33,925 bases of DNA from NCBI GenBank assembly GCA_016186905.1, contig JACPKS010000079.1, positions 1 to 33,925 on the forward strand, read 5' to 3'. The notes beneath the pieces are model-generated. The model worked only from the letters and a program-made list of their open reading frames with translations. It did not search any database and was not told the origin of the DNA. How positions within the stretch are numbered: position 1 is the stretch's first letter; each line of letters begins with the position of its first letter. The stretch is from Deltaproteobacteria bacterium (lineage in GTDB: Bacteria; Bdellovibrionota; UBA1018; UBA923). Below are positions 16,913 through 24,843 of the stretch, one piece after another. A program made the translations under genes and the position numbers.

Positions 16913-17134
16913 TTAACTCTCATCGTCGGCCAGAACGATGTCCGTTTCCTCTTCAAGCTGCGCGATCGCGGCGGCCGTTGGATCGGACGTTCCGGTCGAC
17001 GACTCGATGAAATCCGAAACCGCCGAATCGACATTCGGGTTCGCCGAGGTACTGCCGGTGCCGTGCTGCTTTCCGCAGCCCTGCAAGGCCCAGATCAGAA
17101 TCAGCGCTGCCGCGGCCGCGAGTCGTGGTTTCAT
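16913..17134 (-). CDS. Small predicted lipoprotein
   Basis: This 73-residue protein has a lipobox LQGC at about residues 17-20, followed by a Ser/Thr/Asp-rich, probably disordered and acidic mature chain. The ATG follows the upstream stop codon by one base (TGACATG), indicating translational coupling to the HAMP protein. No domain is recognisable. Confidence 0.65.
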   Translation of the reverse strand: MKPRLAAAAALILIWALQGCGKQHGTGSTSANPNVDSAVSDFIESSTGTSDPTAAAIAQLEEETDIVLADDES

Positions 17135-17135
17135 G

Positions 17136-17636
17136 TCACGCCGCCTTTTTGCCGTCTTCCTTCTTCTCGTCATCTTTCTTCCCTTCGCGCTGGAGAATAT
17201 CCATCGCGTGGTTGATGAGCGGAGGGAGATCCTTGAAAAAATCGCTCCTGCGAAAGAACACCGCGGGCACCGGGCGCTGCCCCTTGATGATCTGCCTGAA
17301 AAATTCGTGCAGGCGCACGATCGGACCCGCGAGCTTGTTGGATAGGACCAGCGTCATCACGGCCGAAAGCAGAAACCCCACGGCGAGCGCGCCGCCAAGA
17401 TAGGTGTAAACCAGCGACGACTGATACTCGATGAAGCGGAAGTACGCGTGGTCAGCCGCGAGATTGGCCGCCAAGCCCTGCGCGCGCAGATTCGCGTAGG
17501 AACGGCTCACGAAGAACGCGACCGCGAGAAACGTGGCGCCCATGACCGCGAGATTGACCGCCAAAAGACGGAGCTGGAATCGCGGATAGATCAATAGACG
17601 CGTGCGAAACGTAGTGGACTTCTTTGAAGGCTTCAT
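17136..17636 (-). CDS. Two-helix membrane protein with HAMP-like domain and no output domain
   Basis: The 166-residue protein has transmembrane helices at about 24-44 and 76-98, with a short extracytoplasmic segment between them. SNKLAGPIVRLHEFFRQI follows directly, as HAMP linkers follow the last membrane helix in chemoreceptors and kinases. After HAMP there is only a lysine-rich tail, so no kinase, cyclase or MCP module is attached. Such stand-alone HAMP proteins may relay signals by partner binding. It leads a packed group with a lipoprotein and a secreted protein. Confidence 0.72.
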   Translation of the reverse strand: MKPSKKSTTFRTRLLIYPRFQLRLLAVNLAVMGATFLAVAFFVSRSYANLRAQGLAANLAADHAYFRFIEYQSSLVYTYLGGALAVGFLLSAVMTLVLSNKLAGPIVRLHEFFRQIIKGQRPVPAVFFRRSDFFKDLPPLINHAMDILQREGKKDDEKKEDGKKAA

Positions 17637-17774
17637 GGACTACTCCCCAACGTACTACCCGTGCCCCCGGAGTGACTAAAAGATACAAGGATAATTGTTG
17701 ACTAGATTGGTCGAAAAATCAATCTAAAATTGACGCATTAGGTAATACCAAGTGAATTCAACGGCTTGATTAGA

Positions 17775-18935
17775 TCAAAACCACTTCCAAAGCCACTGCT
17801 TTTCAAAAAGGATTTTTGCAAGGTGCCATCGAATCGCGGGCTGCTTGATCGCGACCTGTGGCGTCGGTTCGGCATAGAAATTGCCTTTTCCGATCCCCGC
17901 GCGATGACCGCCGGTTTCGATGAAGCACTGACCCACGCCATCGAAGCGGTGCTTTTCGCCTCGCGCGGTCCACTCGGCCGCGATGTTGCGGGCCACTACT
18001 TCGGCTTGTCCGTGCGCGAACACTCCGGCCTTGGGCAGGGGCTTTCCCATTTTGAGGGGGATCGCGGTAACGTCGCCGATCGCGTACACGCCTTTGAATT
18101 TGGTTTCGAGAGTGTGGCGATCCACCGAAACCCAGCCGCTCTCAGACAGAAGTCCCGCGTTTTTTACAACCTCAGGCGCGCGATGAGGCGGAACGTAGAA
18201 GAGAAGATCGAAGTCCGCGTTCACGCCGTTGGCGAACTTGATCCGCCGCGACACCGCGTCGACTTCGGTTACCTGATGATTCGGGAAGTATTGAATGGAT
18301 TTCGACTCCACCATTTGTCGAACGCCCGCCGAAACTTCGGGGCCCGCGGTTCCCATCGGCGCGGGTTCGGCGGCATAGAGGTCGATTCGGGTTTTCGCCC
18401 GCACTCCCAGCCGCTTCAGATGGTAGTCAATCAGCATCGCGGCCTCATACGGAGCCGCCGGACACTTGTACGCCGGAGCAGCGGTCAAGACGACGATCTT
18501 TCCACCGGCAAAAGAGGAAAGACTCCGCGAGATGGATTCCGCGCCGTCGAGCGTGTAGATGTTCTGTCCCGCCTCTTTAAGACCCGGAATCGCCTGGGGA
18601 ACAAGATCGGCTCCGAGCGAAACGATGAGCGCATCCGCCGCAAGTTCGCGTGCAAGTTCGCGGCCCGACACACGAACGCTTTTTTTCTCCGGGTCGATCG
18701 ATTCCGTTTCTCCCTGAACGAATTCAATACCCTTGCGGTTAAGCCGCGCCAGGGGACGCGCGATCTTTTGAGATTTTCTGTCTCCGATCATGAGCCACAG
18801 AAGCGATGGCGCGAAAAGGTGATTTTGTTCCCGATCCACGACGATGATGCGGTGCTCTTTCGGCAAAAGCTTTCGCAAGGTACCGGCCGCGACCACGCCA
18901 CCGACACCGCCACCGAGAATCAAGACGGTGCTCAT
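17775..18935 (-). CDS. SQR-like FAD-dependent oxidoreductase
   Basis: The 386-residue flavoprotein has an N-terminal dinucleotide-binding motif (LILGGGVGGVVAA), an internal ALIVSLGAD strand and the C-terminal FAD motif GVYAIGDVTAIP. Overall pattern fits the sulfide:quinone oxidoreductase/flavocytochrome c sulfide dehydrogenase family. Cys158 (YKCPAAPYE) and Cys337 (GQCFIETGG) align by context with the two cysteines that bridge sulfur in SQR; the third family cysteine is not seen. The C-terminal FEKQWLWKWF could anchor it to the membrane. Its start overlaps the DsrE gene by four bases (ATGA). Sulfide or persulfide oxidation into the quinone pool is the likely role. Confidence 0.82.
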   Translation of the reverse strand: MSTVLILGGGVGGVVAAGTLRKLLPKEHRIIVVDREQNHLFAPSLLWLMIGDRKSQKIARPLARLNRKGIEFVQGETESIDPEKKSVRVSGRELARELAADALIVSLGADLVPQAIPGLKEAGQNIYTLDGAESISRSLSSFAGGKIVVLTAAPAYKCPAAPYEAAMLIDYHLKRLGVRAKTRIDLYAAEPAPMGTAGPEVSAGVRQMVESKSIQYFPNHQVTEVDAVSRRIKFANGVNADFDLLFYVPPHRAPEVVKNAGLLSESGWVSVDRHTLETKFKGVYAIGDVTAIPLKMGKPLPKAGVFAHGQAEVVARNIAAEWTARGEKHRFDGVGQCFIETGGHRAGIGKGNFYAEPTPQVAIKQPAIRWHLAKILFEKQWLWKWF

Positions 18936-19282
18936 GAGGTGATGACCTTGTCGGCCCAGACCGTCCAGTCGGTCAGCTCGTCAAGCGTGCTTCTTTTGGT
19001 ACTCTCCATGAGTTCCGATTCGGCGATTCCCCGGGCATCCATGCAGGTGCCGCAGACTCCGACCACGCCCTTGTGGCGCGACACGGTTTTGATCATCAGC
19101 TCGATGTTGTAAAAGCCCTGAGGAACGATTTGATTTTTCTTGGCGCACGATGCGGCGTCACCGATGAGGAAAACCTTCACCTCTTCGCCTTCGCGCTTGG
19201 AGAGCGCGCCCGCGAGCCGAAAGGCGTTGTAGCTTCTCTCGGTTCCATACGGGGGATCATTCAGGATAAACAACGTTTTCAT
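18932..19282 (-). CDS. DsrE-family sulfur carrier protein
   Basis: The 116-residue protein matches the DsrE/DsrF-like family: KTLFILNDPPYGTERSYNAFRLA, VKVFLIGDAA and a late CGTCMDARG. Cys46, Cys77 and Cys80 are candidates for persulfide carriage. The start at 19282 is chosen because AGGAGATCCTC precedes it; a longer frame upstream would overlap the divergent promoter. ATGA overlap with the SQR-like gene indicates one transcript, and the pair probably moves sulfane sulfur between carrier and flavoprotein. Confidence 0.82.
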   Translation of the reverse strand: MKTLFILNDPPYGTERSYNAFRLAGALSKREGEEVKVFLIGDAASCAKKNQIVPQGFYNIELMIKTVSRHKGVVGVCGTCMDARGIAESELMESTKRSTLDELTDWTVWADKVITS

Positions 19283-19335
19283 GAGGATCTCCTTTTTCGA
19301 CTGGAAGGCCGCCGCGAAGCGGTCTAGGCTCTCTA

Positions 19336-19364
19336 TTGAACGATGGCGCGCAAGAAAATGCAAT
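19336..19364 (+). promoter_or_regulatory. Possible promoter for the arsenic fusion gene
   Basis: TTGAAC (19336-19341) and TGCAAT (19359-19364) are separated by 17 bp, upstream of the ATG at 19381. The leader would be only about ten bases. Weak candidate; no ArsR-type operator was recognised. Confidence 0.25.
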
Positions 19365-19380
19365 AATTGAAGACAAGGCG

Positions 19381-20853
19381 ATGCCCAATAGGACCATCAC
19401 GAGCAGGCTCTCCTTCCTGGACCGCTATCTCACTCTCTGGATTTTTCTGGCAATGGCCACCGGTGTTGGCTGGGGCTATCTTTTCCCCGGCATTGTTCCG
19501 TTTCTAAACAAGTTCAGCGTCGGCACCACATCGATCCCCATCGCCGCCGGCCTGATTCTGATGATGTATCCGCCGTTAGCCAAGATCCGGTACGAGGAAA
19601 TGGGCCGGGTATTCAGGAACACTCGCGTGCTTGGCCTCTCGTTTCTGCAAAACTGGGTCATTGGTCCGGCCCTCATGTTCGCGCTCTCGGTGATCTTTCT
19701 TCGCGGCTACCCGGAGTACATGGTCGGCTTGATCCTGATCGGGCTCGCGCGTTGCATCGCCATGGTGATCGTCTGGAACGACCTGGCCGAGGGCGACCCG
19801 GAGTATTGCGCGGGATTGGTGGCATTCAATTCCATTTTTCAGGTTCTGTTTTATTCCGTATTTGCCTACATTTTCATCACGGTTCTTCCGACTTGGTTTG
19901 GCCTGAAAGGCGTTCAAGTCAGCATCAGCATCGGCCAGATTGCCGAGAGCGTCTTCATCTATCTCGGCATCCCGTTTCTTGCCGGCGCGCTAACGCGGCT
20001 CATCTTGGTCAAGGCCAACGGCAAGGCGTGGTACCACGCTGTTTTTGTGCCGAAGATCAGTCCTGTCACGCTTATTTCGCTGCTTTTCACAATTATCGTG
20101 ATGTTTTCGCTCAAGGGCGAAATGATCGTTCAGCTGCCATTCGATGTCGTTCGGATCGCCATTCCTCTGCTGATCTATTTTGTGGTGATGTTCCTGGTCT
20201 CTTTTGCCTTGAGCAAGCGGGCGGGCGCCCCTTACCCGCAATCGGCGTCGCTGTCGTTCACGGCGGCATCGAATAACTTCGAGCTTGCGATTGCCGTGGC
20301 GGTGGCAACCTTCGGAATCAATCACGGGGCGGCGTTCGCGGCTGTCATCGGTCCGCTTGTTGAAGTGCCGGCCCTGATCGGCTTGGTCAATGTCGCGCTG
20401 TGGATTCGCGAAAAATACTTCGAAGCCGATCATGCTGGTTCTCGGTGGATGACTGAGGCGGCTGTTCTCAAGGCGCTGCGGCCAAAGCACATCTTGTTTC
20501 TATGCGTGGCGAATTCGGCGCGCAGCCAGATGGCCGAAGGTATCGCAAGAAGCCTTGCCCCGTCTGGCGTTCAGGTGTCTTCGGCGGGATCGGCGCCGTC
20601 GCGGGTCAATCCCCTTGCGATCGACGCGCTCAGGGAAGTCGGAATCGATATTTCGAAGCACTTTTCCAAGGGCGTGGATTCAATCGACGCATCATCCGTC
20701 GACGCGGTGATCACGCTCTGTGACGAGCAAGTGTGTCCGGTCTTTTTCGGAAATGCCCATCGGCTTCATTGGGGGCTTGCCGACCCCAAGACGATCCAAG
20801 GGTTCCGCGACGTTCGAGATGAACTGCAAGAGCGGCTTCGCTTTCTTTTTTAA
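19381..20853 (+). CDS. acr3-arsC: ACR3 arsenite efflux pump fused to a thioredoxin-type arsenate reductase
   Basis: The 490-residue protein is a natural fusion. Residues 1-350 form an ACR3 transporter with about ten membrane helices; [11 protein letters not shown] (Cys125) and [11 protein letters not shown] (Glu328) are its conserved essential residues. Residues 366-490 are an ArsC of the low-molecular-weight phosphatase fold: the CX5R loop CVANSARS (Cys375, Arg381), the LCDEQVC pair (Cys447/Cys452) and GLADPKT with the catalytic Asp. ArsC would reduce arsenate and hand arsenite to the attached pump. ACR3-ArsC fusions are known, for example in Mycobacterium. ATG 19381 begins directly before the transporter; an upstream ATG would add 15 non-conserved residues. 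No ArsR regulator is nearby. Confidence 0.93.
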   Translation: MPNRTITSRLSFLDRYLTLWIFLAMATGVGWGYLFPGIVPFLNKFSVGTTSIPIAAGLILMMYPPLAKIRYEEMGRVFRNTRVLGLSFLQNWVIGPALMFALSVIFLRGYPEYMVGLILIGLARCIAMVIVWNDLAEGDPEYCAGLVAFNSIFQVLFYSVFAYIFITVLPTWFGLKGVQVSISIGQIAESVFIYLGIPFLAGALTRLILVKANGKAWYHAVFVPKISPVTLISLLFTIIVMFSLKGEMIVQLPFDVVRIAIPLLIYFVVMFLVSFALSKRAGAPYPQSASLSFTAASNNFELAIAVAVATFGINHGAAFAAVIGPLVEVPALIGLVNVALWIREKYFEADHAGSRWMTEAAVLKALRPKHILFLCVANSARSQMAEGIARSLAPSGVQVSSAGSAPSRVNPLAIDALREVGIDISKHFSKGVDSIDASSVDAVITLCDEQVCPVFFGNAHRLHWGLADPKTIQGFRDVRDELQERLRFLF

Positions 20854-21007
20854 GTTGGGTATTTTTTGCGGGAACCCTTCTTCCCAAGCAGGTTTCTGCA
20901 TGGTTGGGAGGATTAGCGGCACTCCTTAGGACATTACATGTGCGATCGTACGGTCTTCTCGTCGACGAGCGCGGACGTCGTAGATCAGCCGTTCAGGTGT
21001 CTTGGTC

Positions 21008-21286
21008 ATGGCGAAGGCCTCAGAGTACTTCAGCTCAATACGAACTCCAAGGAGCTCCGCTATGTACATTCGAACCGCGTATTCAGTTGTTGGATCAAGT
21101 CGGAAATCCGCAAGCCCCCGAATCCTGGCCAAACGGGCTGGGACCACCGCGTCGGCGATCAGCCGGTACGAGAACGCGGATTACGACCGCTACGAGCTTC
21201 AGACGCTTCGGAAGATCGCCGAAGCCTGCGGTGGTCGGCTAGAGGTCGTCTTGCGCGGGAGAGACGACACCGACCGGGCCGCATAG
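21008..21286 (+). pseudogene. Relic of an XRE-family antitoxin/regulator
   Basis: The last 55 or so codons read ILAKRAGTTASAISRYENAD, then YELQTLRKIAEACGGRLEVVL, a clear XRE helix-turn-helix of the kind found in HigA-like or nucleotidyltransferase-linked antitoxins. The upstream half of the frame (MAKASEYFSSIRTPRSS...) lacks the expected first helix of the domain and has no Shine-Dalgarno, so the gene seems truncated or frameshifted at its 5' end. A short intact protein cannot be excluded. Confidence 0.5.
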
Positions 21287-21384
21287 CGTGATCAAGCTTC
21301 CCCGGTCTCGGCCTTCAGAGCACCTGGTCCCAGGGAGGACTGACCGCAAACGCCACATTGATTAGGCCCACGTGGGAATAGATA

Positions 21385-21431
21385 TTTTAACAAAGGTACT
21401 CGCTGGTGCCGCCTGAGTGCCTTTGTTAAAA
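21385..21431. repeat. Inverted repeat with 17-bp arms
   Basis: TTTTAACAAAGG (21385-21396) is the exact complement of 21420-21431, and the arms extend five more bases through TACTC/GAGTG with one G-T pair. The 13-bp loop is GC-rich. Downstream bases do not form a T-run on the plus strand, but the minus-strand 3' arm ends in TTAAAA-like sequence; a bidirectional terminator or a mobile-element end are both possible. Confidence 0.65.
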
Positions 21432-21496
21432 CACGGTCCCTAGGCAAGGCGTTTTTGTGGACATAACCATCTGTAAATACTAGACTTGTTGGCATC

Positions 21497-21525
21497 TTGA
21501 TTTTATCGGCTAAATGTCCGATAAT
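21497..21525 (+). promoter_or_regulatory. Promoter with embedded 22-bp palindromic operator for the DUF4160/HTH pair
   Basis: TTGATT (21497-21502) and GATAAT (21520-21525) are spaced by 17 bp. The palindrome TTATCGG-N8-CCGATAA (21503-21524) fills the spacer and covers the -10. Binding there would block RNA polymerase, the expected mode of autorepression by the HTH protein encoded second in the operon. Confidence 0.7.
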
Positions 21526-21550
21526 GTAATTATGGATAAAAGGACATTTG

Positions 21551-21832
21551 ATGCCCTACAGCCTAGACCTATCCGACGGACTGAAGAAGGCAGGGTGGAA
21601 AGTAAAGATACGGGAAAAGGAGCGGGCCGAACCACCCCACGTTTCCGTCATGAAGAAGCAGGAAACCTGGCGCTGGGGGCTTCGCGAGCAGGCCTTTCTC
21701 GACAAGAAACCGCCGGTCAGGACCGTTCCCAAAGAATTGGTCGAGCATCTGCAAACACATCTCGAAACTTTGATTGCCGAGTGGGACAGCAAGTACCCGC
21801 ACAATCCTGTGAACTCGGAAGGTGAGAAATGA
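21551..21832 (+). CDS. DUF4160-like small protein, putative toxin-side partner
   Basis: The 93-residue protein contains KVKIREKERAEPPHVSVMKK and ends with LVEHLQTHLETLIAEWDS. The PPHV motif plus a C-terminal helix ending in E-W fits the DUF4160 group, whose genes are commonly paired with DUF2442 proteins. ATG 21551 is chosen over the adjacent TTG because AAAAGGA is correctly spaced. The stop overlaps the next start (ATGA). A toxin role is inferred from the gene arrangement, not demonstrated. Confidence 0.65.
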   Translation: MPYSLDLSDGLKKAGWKVKIREKERAEPPHVSVMKKQETWRWGLREQAFLDKKPPVRTVPKELVEHLQTHLETLIAEWDSKYPHNPVNSEGEK

Positions 21833-22638
21833 AAACTTTTGTATTGGCCGAAAATAACAGAATTGAAGGCTTCAAGGCCACCCTCCCCCGTAAAACAAAA
21901 GTCGTTGGCTGGGAGGCCTTTGCACAATCCGCCGTTCAAACGAACGACGACTCTCTATGGGTGACAGAGGGGCTCGAAACATTGACTCGTGCCTTTGATA
22001 CTCTTGATGAGAGTTTTTATAAGCAACAGAATGAATTGCGAAAACACGTTAAACTCTGTCTGATCGCGGACGCCCCCATTGAAATTAGGCGCTGGCTAGA
22101 AGCACTGTTTAAGGACGCAATTATTATTTCACAGGAATCATCGCTCCCATTTGAGCAGTTGCTCGAAGTGCTGAATGGCAAGAATCCAGAACGCTATATC
22201 ATCGGCGGCCAGGTGGACAAGATGACTCATACAGTGACGCTAGTTCGTGGTGATCTAAACTCCATCGTCGTCCCTCTTTCAACATTTCGTCCGAGCGGCG
22301 ACGGCGTTAAGCCCGATTTTTCTAATTTCAGTATTGATGATTATGGCCAGACCCTGAAGTTTGGGGAATATGAGGCTTCGTCCGATGCTGTTTTCTACGA
22401 ATTTGACCCACTCTATCGCCGAACACGCAAGGCCGAGCTTGCCAAGAAGGAGAAGGGCTTCGGTGCCAGTCTGCGTCGTTTGCGTCTACAAAAAGGGCTA
22501 CGGCAGACGGATTTTTCTGAGATTGATGCCCGCGAGATTGGACGAATTGAGCGCGGCGAAGTGAAGCCACGAAAGGCAACCATTGAAAAAATTGCTTCCA
22601 CTTTGAATGTAGATTCAACGGAGATCACGAGTTATTAA
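21829..22638 (+). CDS. DUF2442-like plus HTH (XRE) protein, putative antitoxin/regulator
   Basis: This 269-residue protein has three parts. Residues 1-120 are unrecognised. Residues about 125-195 resemble DUF2442, ending in SIDDYGQTLKFGEYEASSDAVFYEFDP. Residues 211-266 are an XRE helix-turn-helix: GASLRRLRLQKGLRQTDFS, then AREIGRIERGEVKPRKAT. The HTH should bind the palindrome overlapping the promoter. It overlaps the DUF4160 gene by four bases. Codon use is more AT-rich than the flanking chromosome, suggesting recent transfer. For a DUF2442 protein it is long because of the extra N-terminal region. Confidence 0.75.
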   Translation: MKTFVLAENNRIEGFKATLPRKTKVVGWEAFAQSAVQTNDDSLWVTEGLETLTRAFDTLDESFYKQQNELRKHVKLCLIADAPIEIRRWLEALFKDAIIISQESSLPFEQLLEVLNGKNPERYIIGGQVDKMTHTVTLVRGDLNSIVVPLSTFRPSGDGVKPDFSNFSIDDYGQTLKFGEYEASSDAVFYEFDPLYRRTRKAELAKKEKGFGASLRRLRLQKGLRQTDFSEIDAREIGRIERGEVKPRKATIEKIASTLNVDSTEITSY

Positions 22639-22650
22639 ACCTTAAAAAAA

Positions 22651-22726
<76 letters not shown>

Positions 22727-22749
22727 ACCGGGAGTACCGAAGTTCAATA

Positions 22750-24843
22750 TCAGCCCTTAAGCACGTCGTGCAAGAGATTCAGCAACTGACCCGCGGTATA
22801 GGGCTTCTGCAGAAATCCTCGGACCGGATCGCGTATCGCACCGGTGACGACTTCGTCGCGCGGCGTGCCGCTGGCCACGATAATCTCCGCTTTGGGATCC
22901 ATTTTTTTAAGCGCGGCGATGGTATTCGGCCCGTCCATGAAGGGCATCCCCATGTCGGTAATGACGGCTCTGATCTCGTGCGGATGTTCGGAGTAAATCG
23001 CGGCCGCCTCCGCCCCGTCGCTCGCGCACAAAACCTTGTAATGGTGGGCTTCAAGCGTGACTCGAGTGATATCGCGGATGGCCGCCTCGTCATCCACGAT
23101 CAGGATCAGCTCACCGCTGCCTAAGGGCAGCTCGCGATGCCTCGTGATTTTCGCGTGGGATGGAGCTTGGGGCGCCGCGCGGAAATATAGCTTGAACGTC
23201 GTGCCCTTCCCCGGCGTGCTAGAGACGTCGAGAAAACCGCCGTGCGCGGCGACGATGCGCGCGACCGTCGAGAGACCCAGGCCCGTGCCTTTACCCGGCG
23301 CCTTGGTGGTGAAAAACGGCTCAAAGATTTTGTCCAGAACTTCCGCCGGCATCCCCGTTCCCGTGTCGCTGACCTCGATCAAGACGTACTGCCCCGGGTG
23401 CGCCTTGCCGCTGCGTGGTTCAACACCCGCGTCGACTTTCGTATTGCGAGCCGTGATCTCGAACACGCCGCCCTCGGGCATCGCGTCGCGCGCGTTTACG
23501 GCGAGATTCAGGATCACCTGATAGAACTGCGTGGCTTCCGACAAGATCGGAAGGAGATCGGCGGCAAGCCGCACGCGCATCTCGATGTTTTTGGGAAACG
23601 TCTCACGGATCACCGCTTCGATGTCGCGGATCTGCTGGCGGATGGGAAGCGGCTGTGCCTTGCCGTTGTTTCCGTGCGCGAACGTGAGAATCTGCCGCAC
23701 CATCCGCGTGCCACGCTCGATATTTCCCTCAATCATTACGAGAAGACGGCGCGTTTCGTCGTCGAGCGTTTTGGTTTCGCGCAGAACCGACGTCGTCAAG
23801 AGAATGGGGCTCAGCACGTTGTTGAGATCGTGCGCGATGCCGCCCGCAAGTGTGCCGATGTTTTCCATGCGCTGCGCGCGCAGGAAGCTCGCCTCGAGGC
23901 GCTTTTTTTCGGTGACGTCGGTGTGGACGATCAGAACCGCGCTGGGTTTGCCGCTCTCATCCTTCACGTACGCGTAGCGGCCCTCGACTTTAAGCAGGCG
24001 GCCGTCCTTGCCTGTCTGGTCGATCTCGCCCGACCACGCGCCCTTCTCTTTGAGTGCCTGGAGGGCCTGATCCAACTCGCCCGCACGATCCCGGAAAAGA
24101 AGCTCGGTAAGCTTCTTTCCGATCGCTTCGCGGGCCTCCCATCCGTAAAGCAGTTCGGCGCCCCGGTTCCAGAACTGGATCGTGTCGTCCATCCCGCGCA
24201 CCAAGACGGCGTCGGTCGTGATGTCGAGAAGTGCTGCCTGCTCGCGCACTTTTTCGGTGCGTTCGCGCACTTTCTGTTCGAGCTGCTTGTTTAGCGCCCG
24301 AAGCTCGTCTTGCGAGCTCAAGAGCTCGCGGTTGCGCTGAACCGCCGCTTCGAACGTGGAGAGCAGCAGGTTGAGGATCTGCATGCGGTCGGAGCTGATG
24401 AAATACTGGTGCCCGAGAAAGTTGATGTCGATTCCGACGTGCACGCCGTCGGCCTCGCGCAGCTTTCGGTTCGCAAGCACGCTGCCGATTCGCGAGAGAA
24501 GATACTTCTCGTCGTAGGGTTTGGTGATCAGGTTGTCGGCTCCGCACTCGAGGCCCTTGATCACGTCGGTCGTGTCGGAAAGCGAAGTCAGCAAAATAAC
24601 CGGCGTGTTCCGGAACGCGACGTCCCCCTTGAGCCGGCTGCAGAGCTCGTAGCCGTCCATCCTGGGCATGACGATGTCGGTGATCACGAGGGCTGGAAAA
24701 ATCCTCTCGGCCGCCTCGAGCGCCTCAAGCCCGTCTTTCGCGGCCGTGACGGCATAGCCATGCCGCTCAAGTACCTGGCGAAGCCGCGCGGCCTGTGTCG
24801 CGCTGTCCTCGACGATGAGGATTTTCGCCGCGTTATTTTCCAC
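22750..24843 (-). CDS. Hybrid sensor kinase: REC-PAS-HisKA-HATPase-REC
   Basis: The 697-residue protein begins at a GTG (24843) preceded by GGAGG and overlapping cheB by 11 bases. An ATG start further upstream would lie well inside cheB. Order: REC1 about 5-125 (Asp56 in VITDIVMP), a coiled coil about 165-205, PAS about 205-310 (DAVLVRGMDDTIQFWNRGAELLYGWE), HisKA with His338 in GGIAHDLNNVLSP, HATPase with N box NLAVNARDAM, DTGTGMP and GKGTGLGLS, then REC2 about 580-697 (Asp630 in VITDMGMPFMDG). There is no membrane segment. Being last in a chemosensory operon that lacks cheY, REC1 is the likely phosphate acceptor from CheA; this is inference. Confidence 0.88.
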   Translation of the reverse strand: MENNAAKILIVEDSATQAARLRQVLERHGYAVTAAKDGLEALEAAERIFPALVITDIVMPRMDGYELCSRLKGDVAFRNTPVILLTSLSDTTDVIKGLECGADNLITKPYDEKYLLSRIGSVLANRKLREADGVHVGIDINFLGHQYFISSDRMQILNLLLSTFEAAVQRNRELLSSQDELRALNKQLEQKVRERTEKVREQAALLDITTDAVLVRGMDDTIQFWNRGAELLYGWEAREAIGKKLTELLFRDRAGELDQALQALKEKGAWSGEIDQTGKDGRLLKVEGRYAYVKDESGKPSAVLIVHTDVTEKKRLEASFLRAQRMENIGTLAGGIAHDLNNVLSPILLTTSVLRETKTLDDETRRLLVMIEGNIERGTRMVRQILTFAHGNNGKAQPLPIRQQIRDIEAVIRETFPKNIEMRVRLAADLLPILSEATQFYQVILNLAVNARDAMPEGGVFEITARNTKVDAGVEPRSGKAHPGQYVLIEVSDTGTGMPAEVLDKIFEPFFTTKAPGKGTGLGLSTVARIVAAHGGFLDVSSTPGKGTTFKLYFRAAPQAPSHAKITRHRELPLGSGELILIVDDEAAIRDITRVTLEAHHYKVLCASDGAEAAAIYSEHPHEIRAVITDMGMPFMDGPNTIAALKKMDPKAEIIVASGTPRDEVVTGAIRDPVRGFLQKPYTAGQLLNLLHDVLKG

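Larger units (their letters stand above)
20854..21550. other. Accessory stretch with relics and inverted repeats
   Basis: Between the arsenic gene and the DUF4160 gene there is no intact confident gene. It holds an XRE HTH relic (21008-21286), a 17-bp-arm inverted repeat (21385-21431) and the promoter/operator of the next gene pair. A 73-codon minus-strand frame at 20926-21147 (containing MYIAELLGVRIELKYSEAF) has protein-like composition but no family I recognise. Confidence 0.5.

Noticed and set aside
17691..17735. AGATTG/CAATCT inverted repeat after the SQR-like gene
   Set aside because: Six-base arms in AT-rich DNA with no T-run; not distinguishable from chance.
17766..19112. 448-codon plus-strand frame
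   Set aside because: It is antisense to the SQR-like and DsrE genes, both of which have strong motifs.
21292..21495. 67-codon minus-strand frame
   Set aside because: It runs through the 21385-21431 inverted repeat and has no recognisable domain or ribosome-binding site.
23242..24294. 350-codon plus-strand frame
   Set aside because: Antisense to the hybrid kinase; Arg/His-rich and motif-free.
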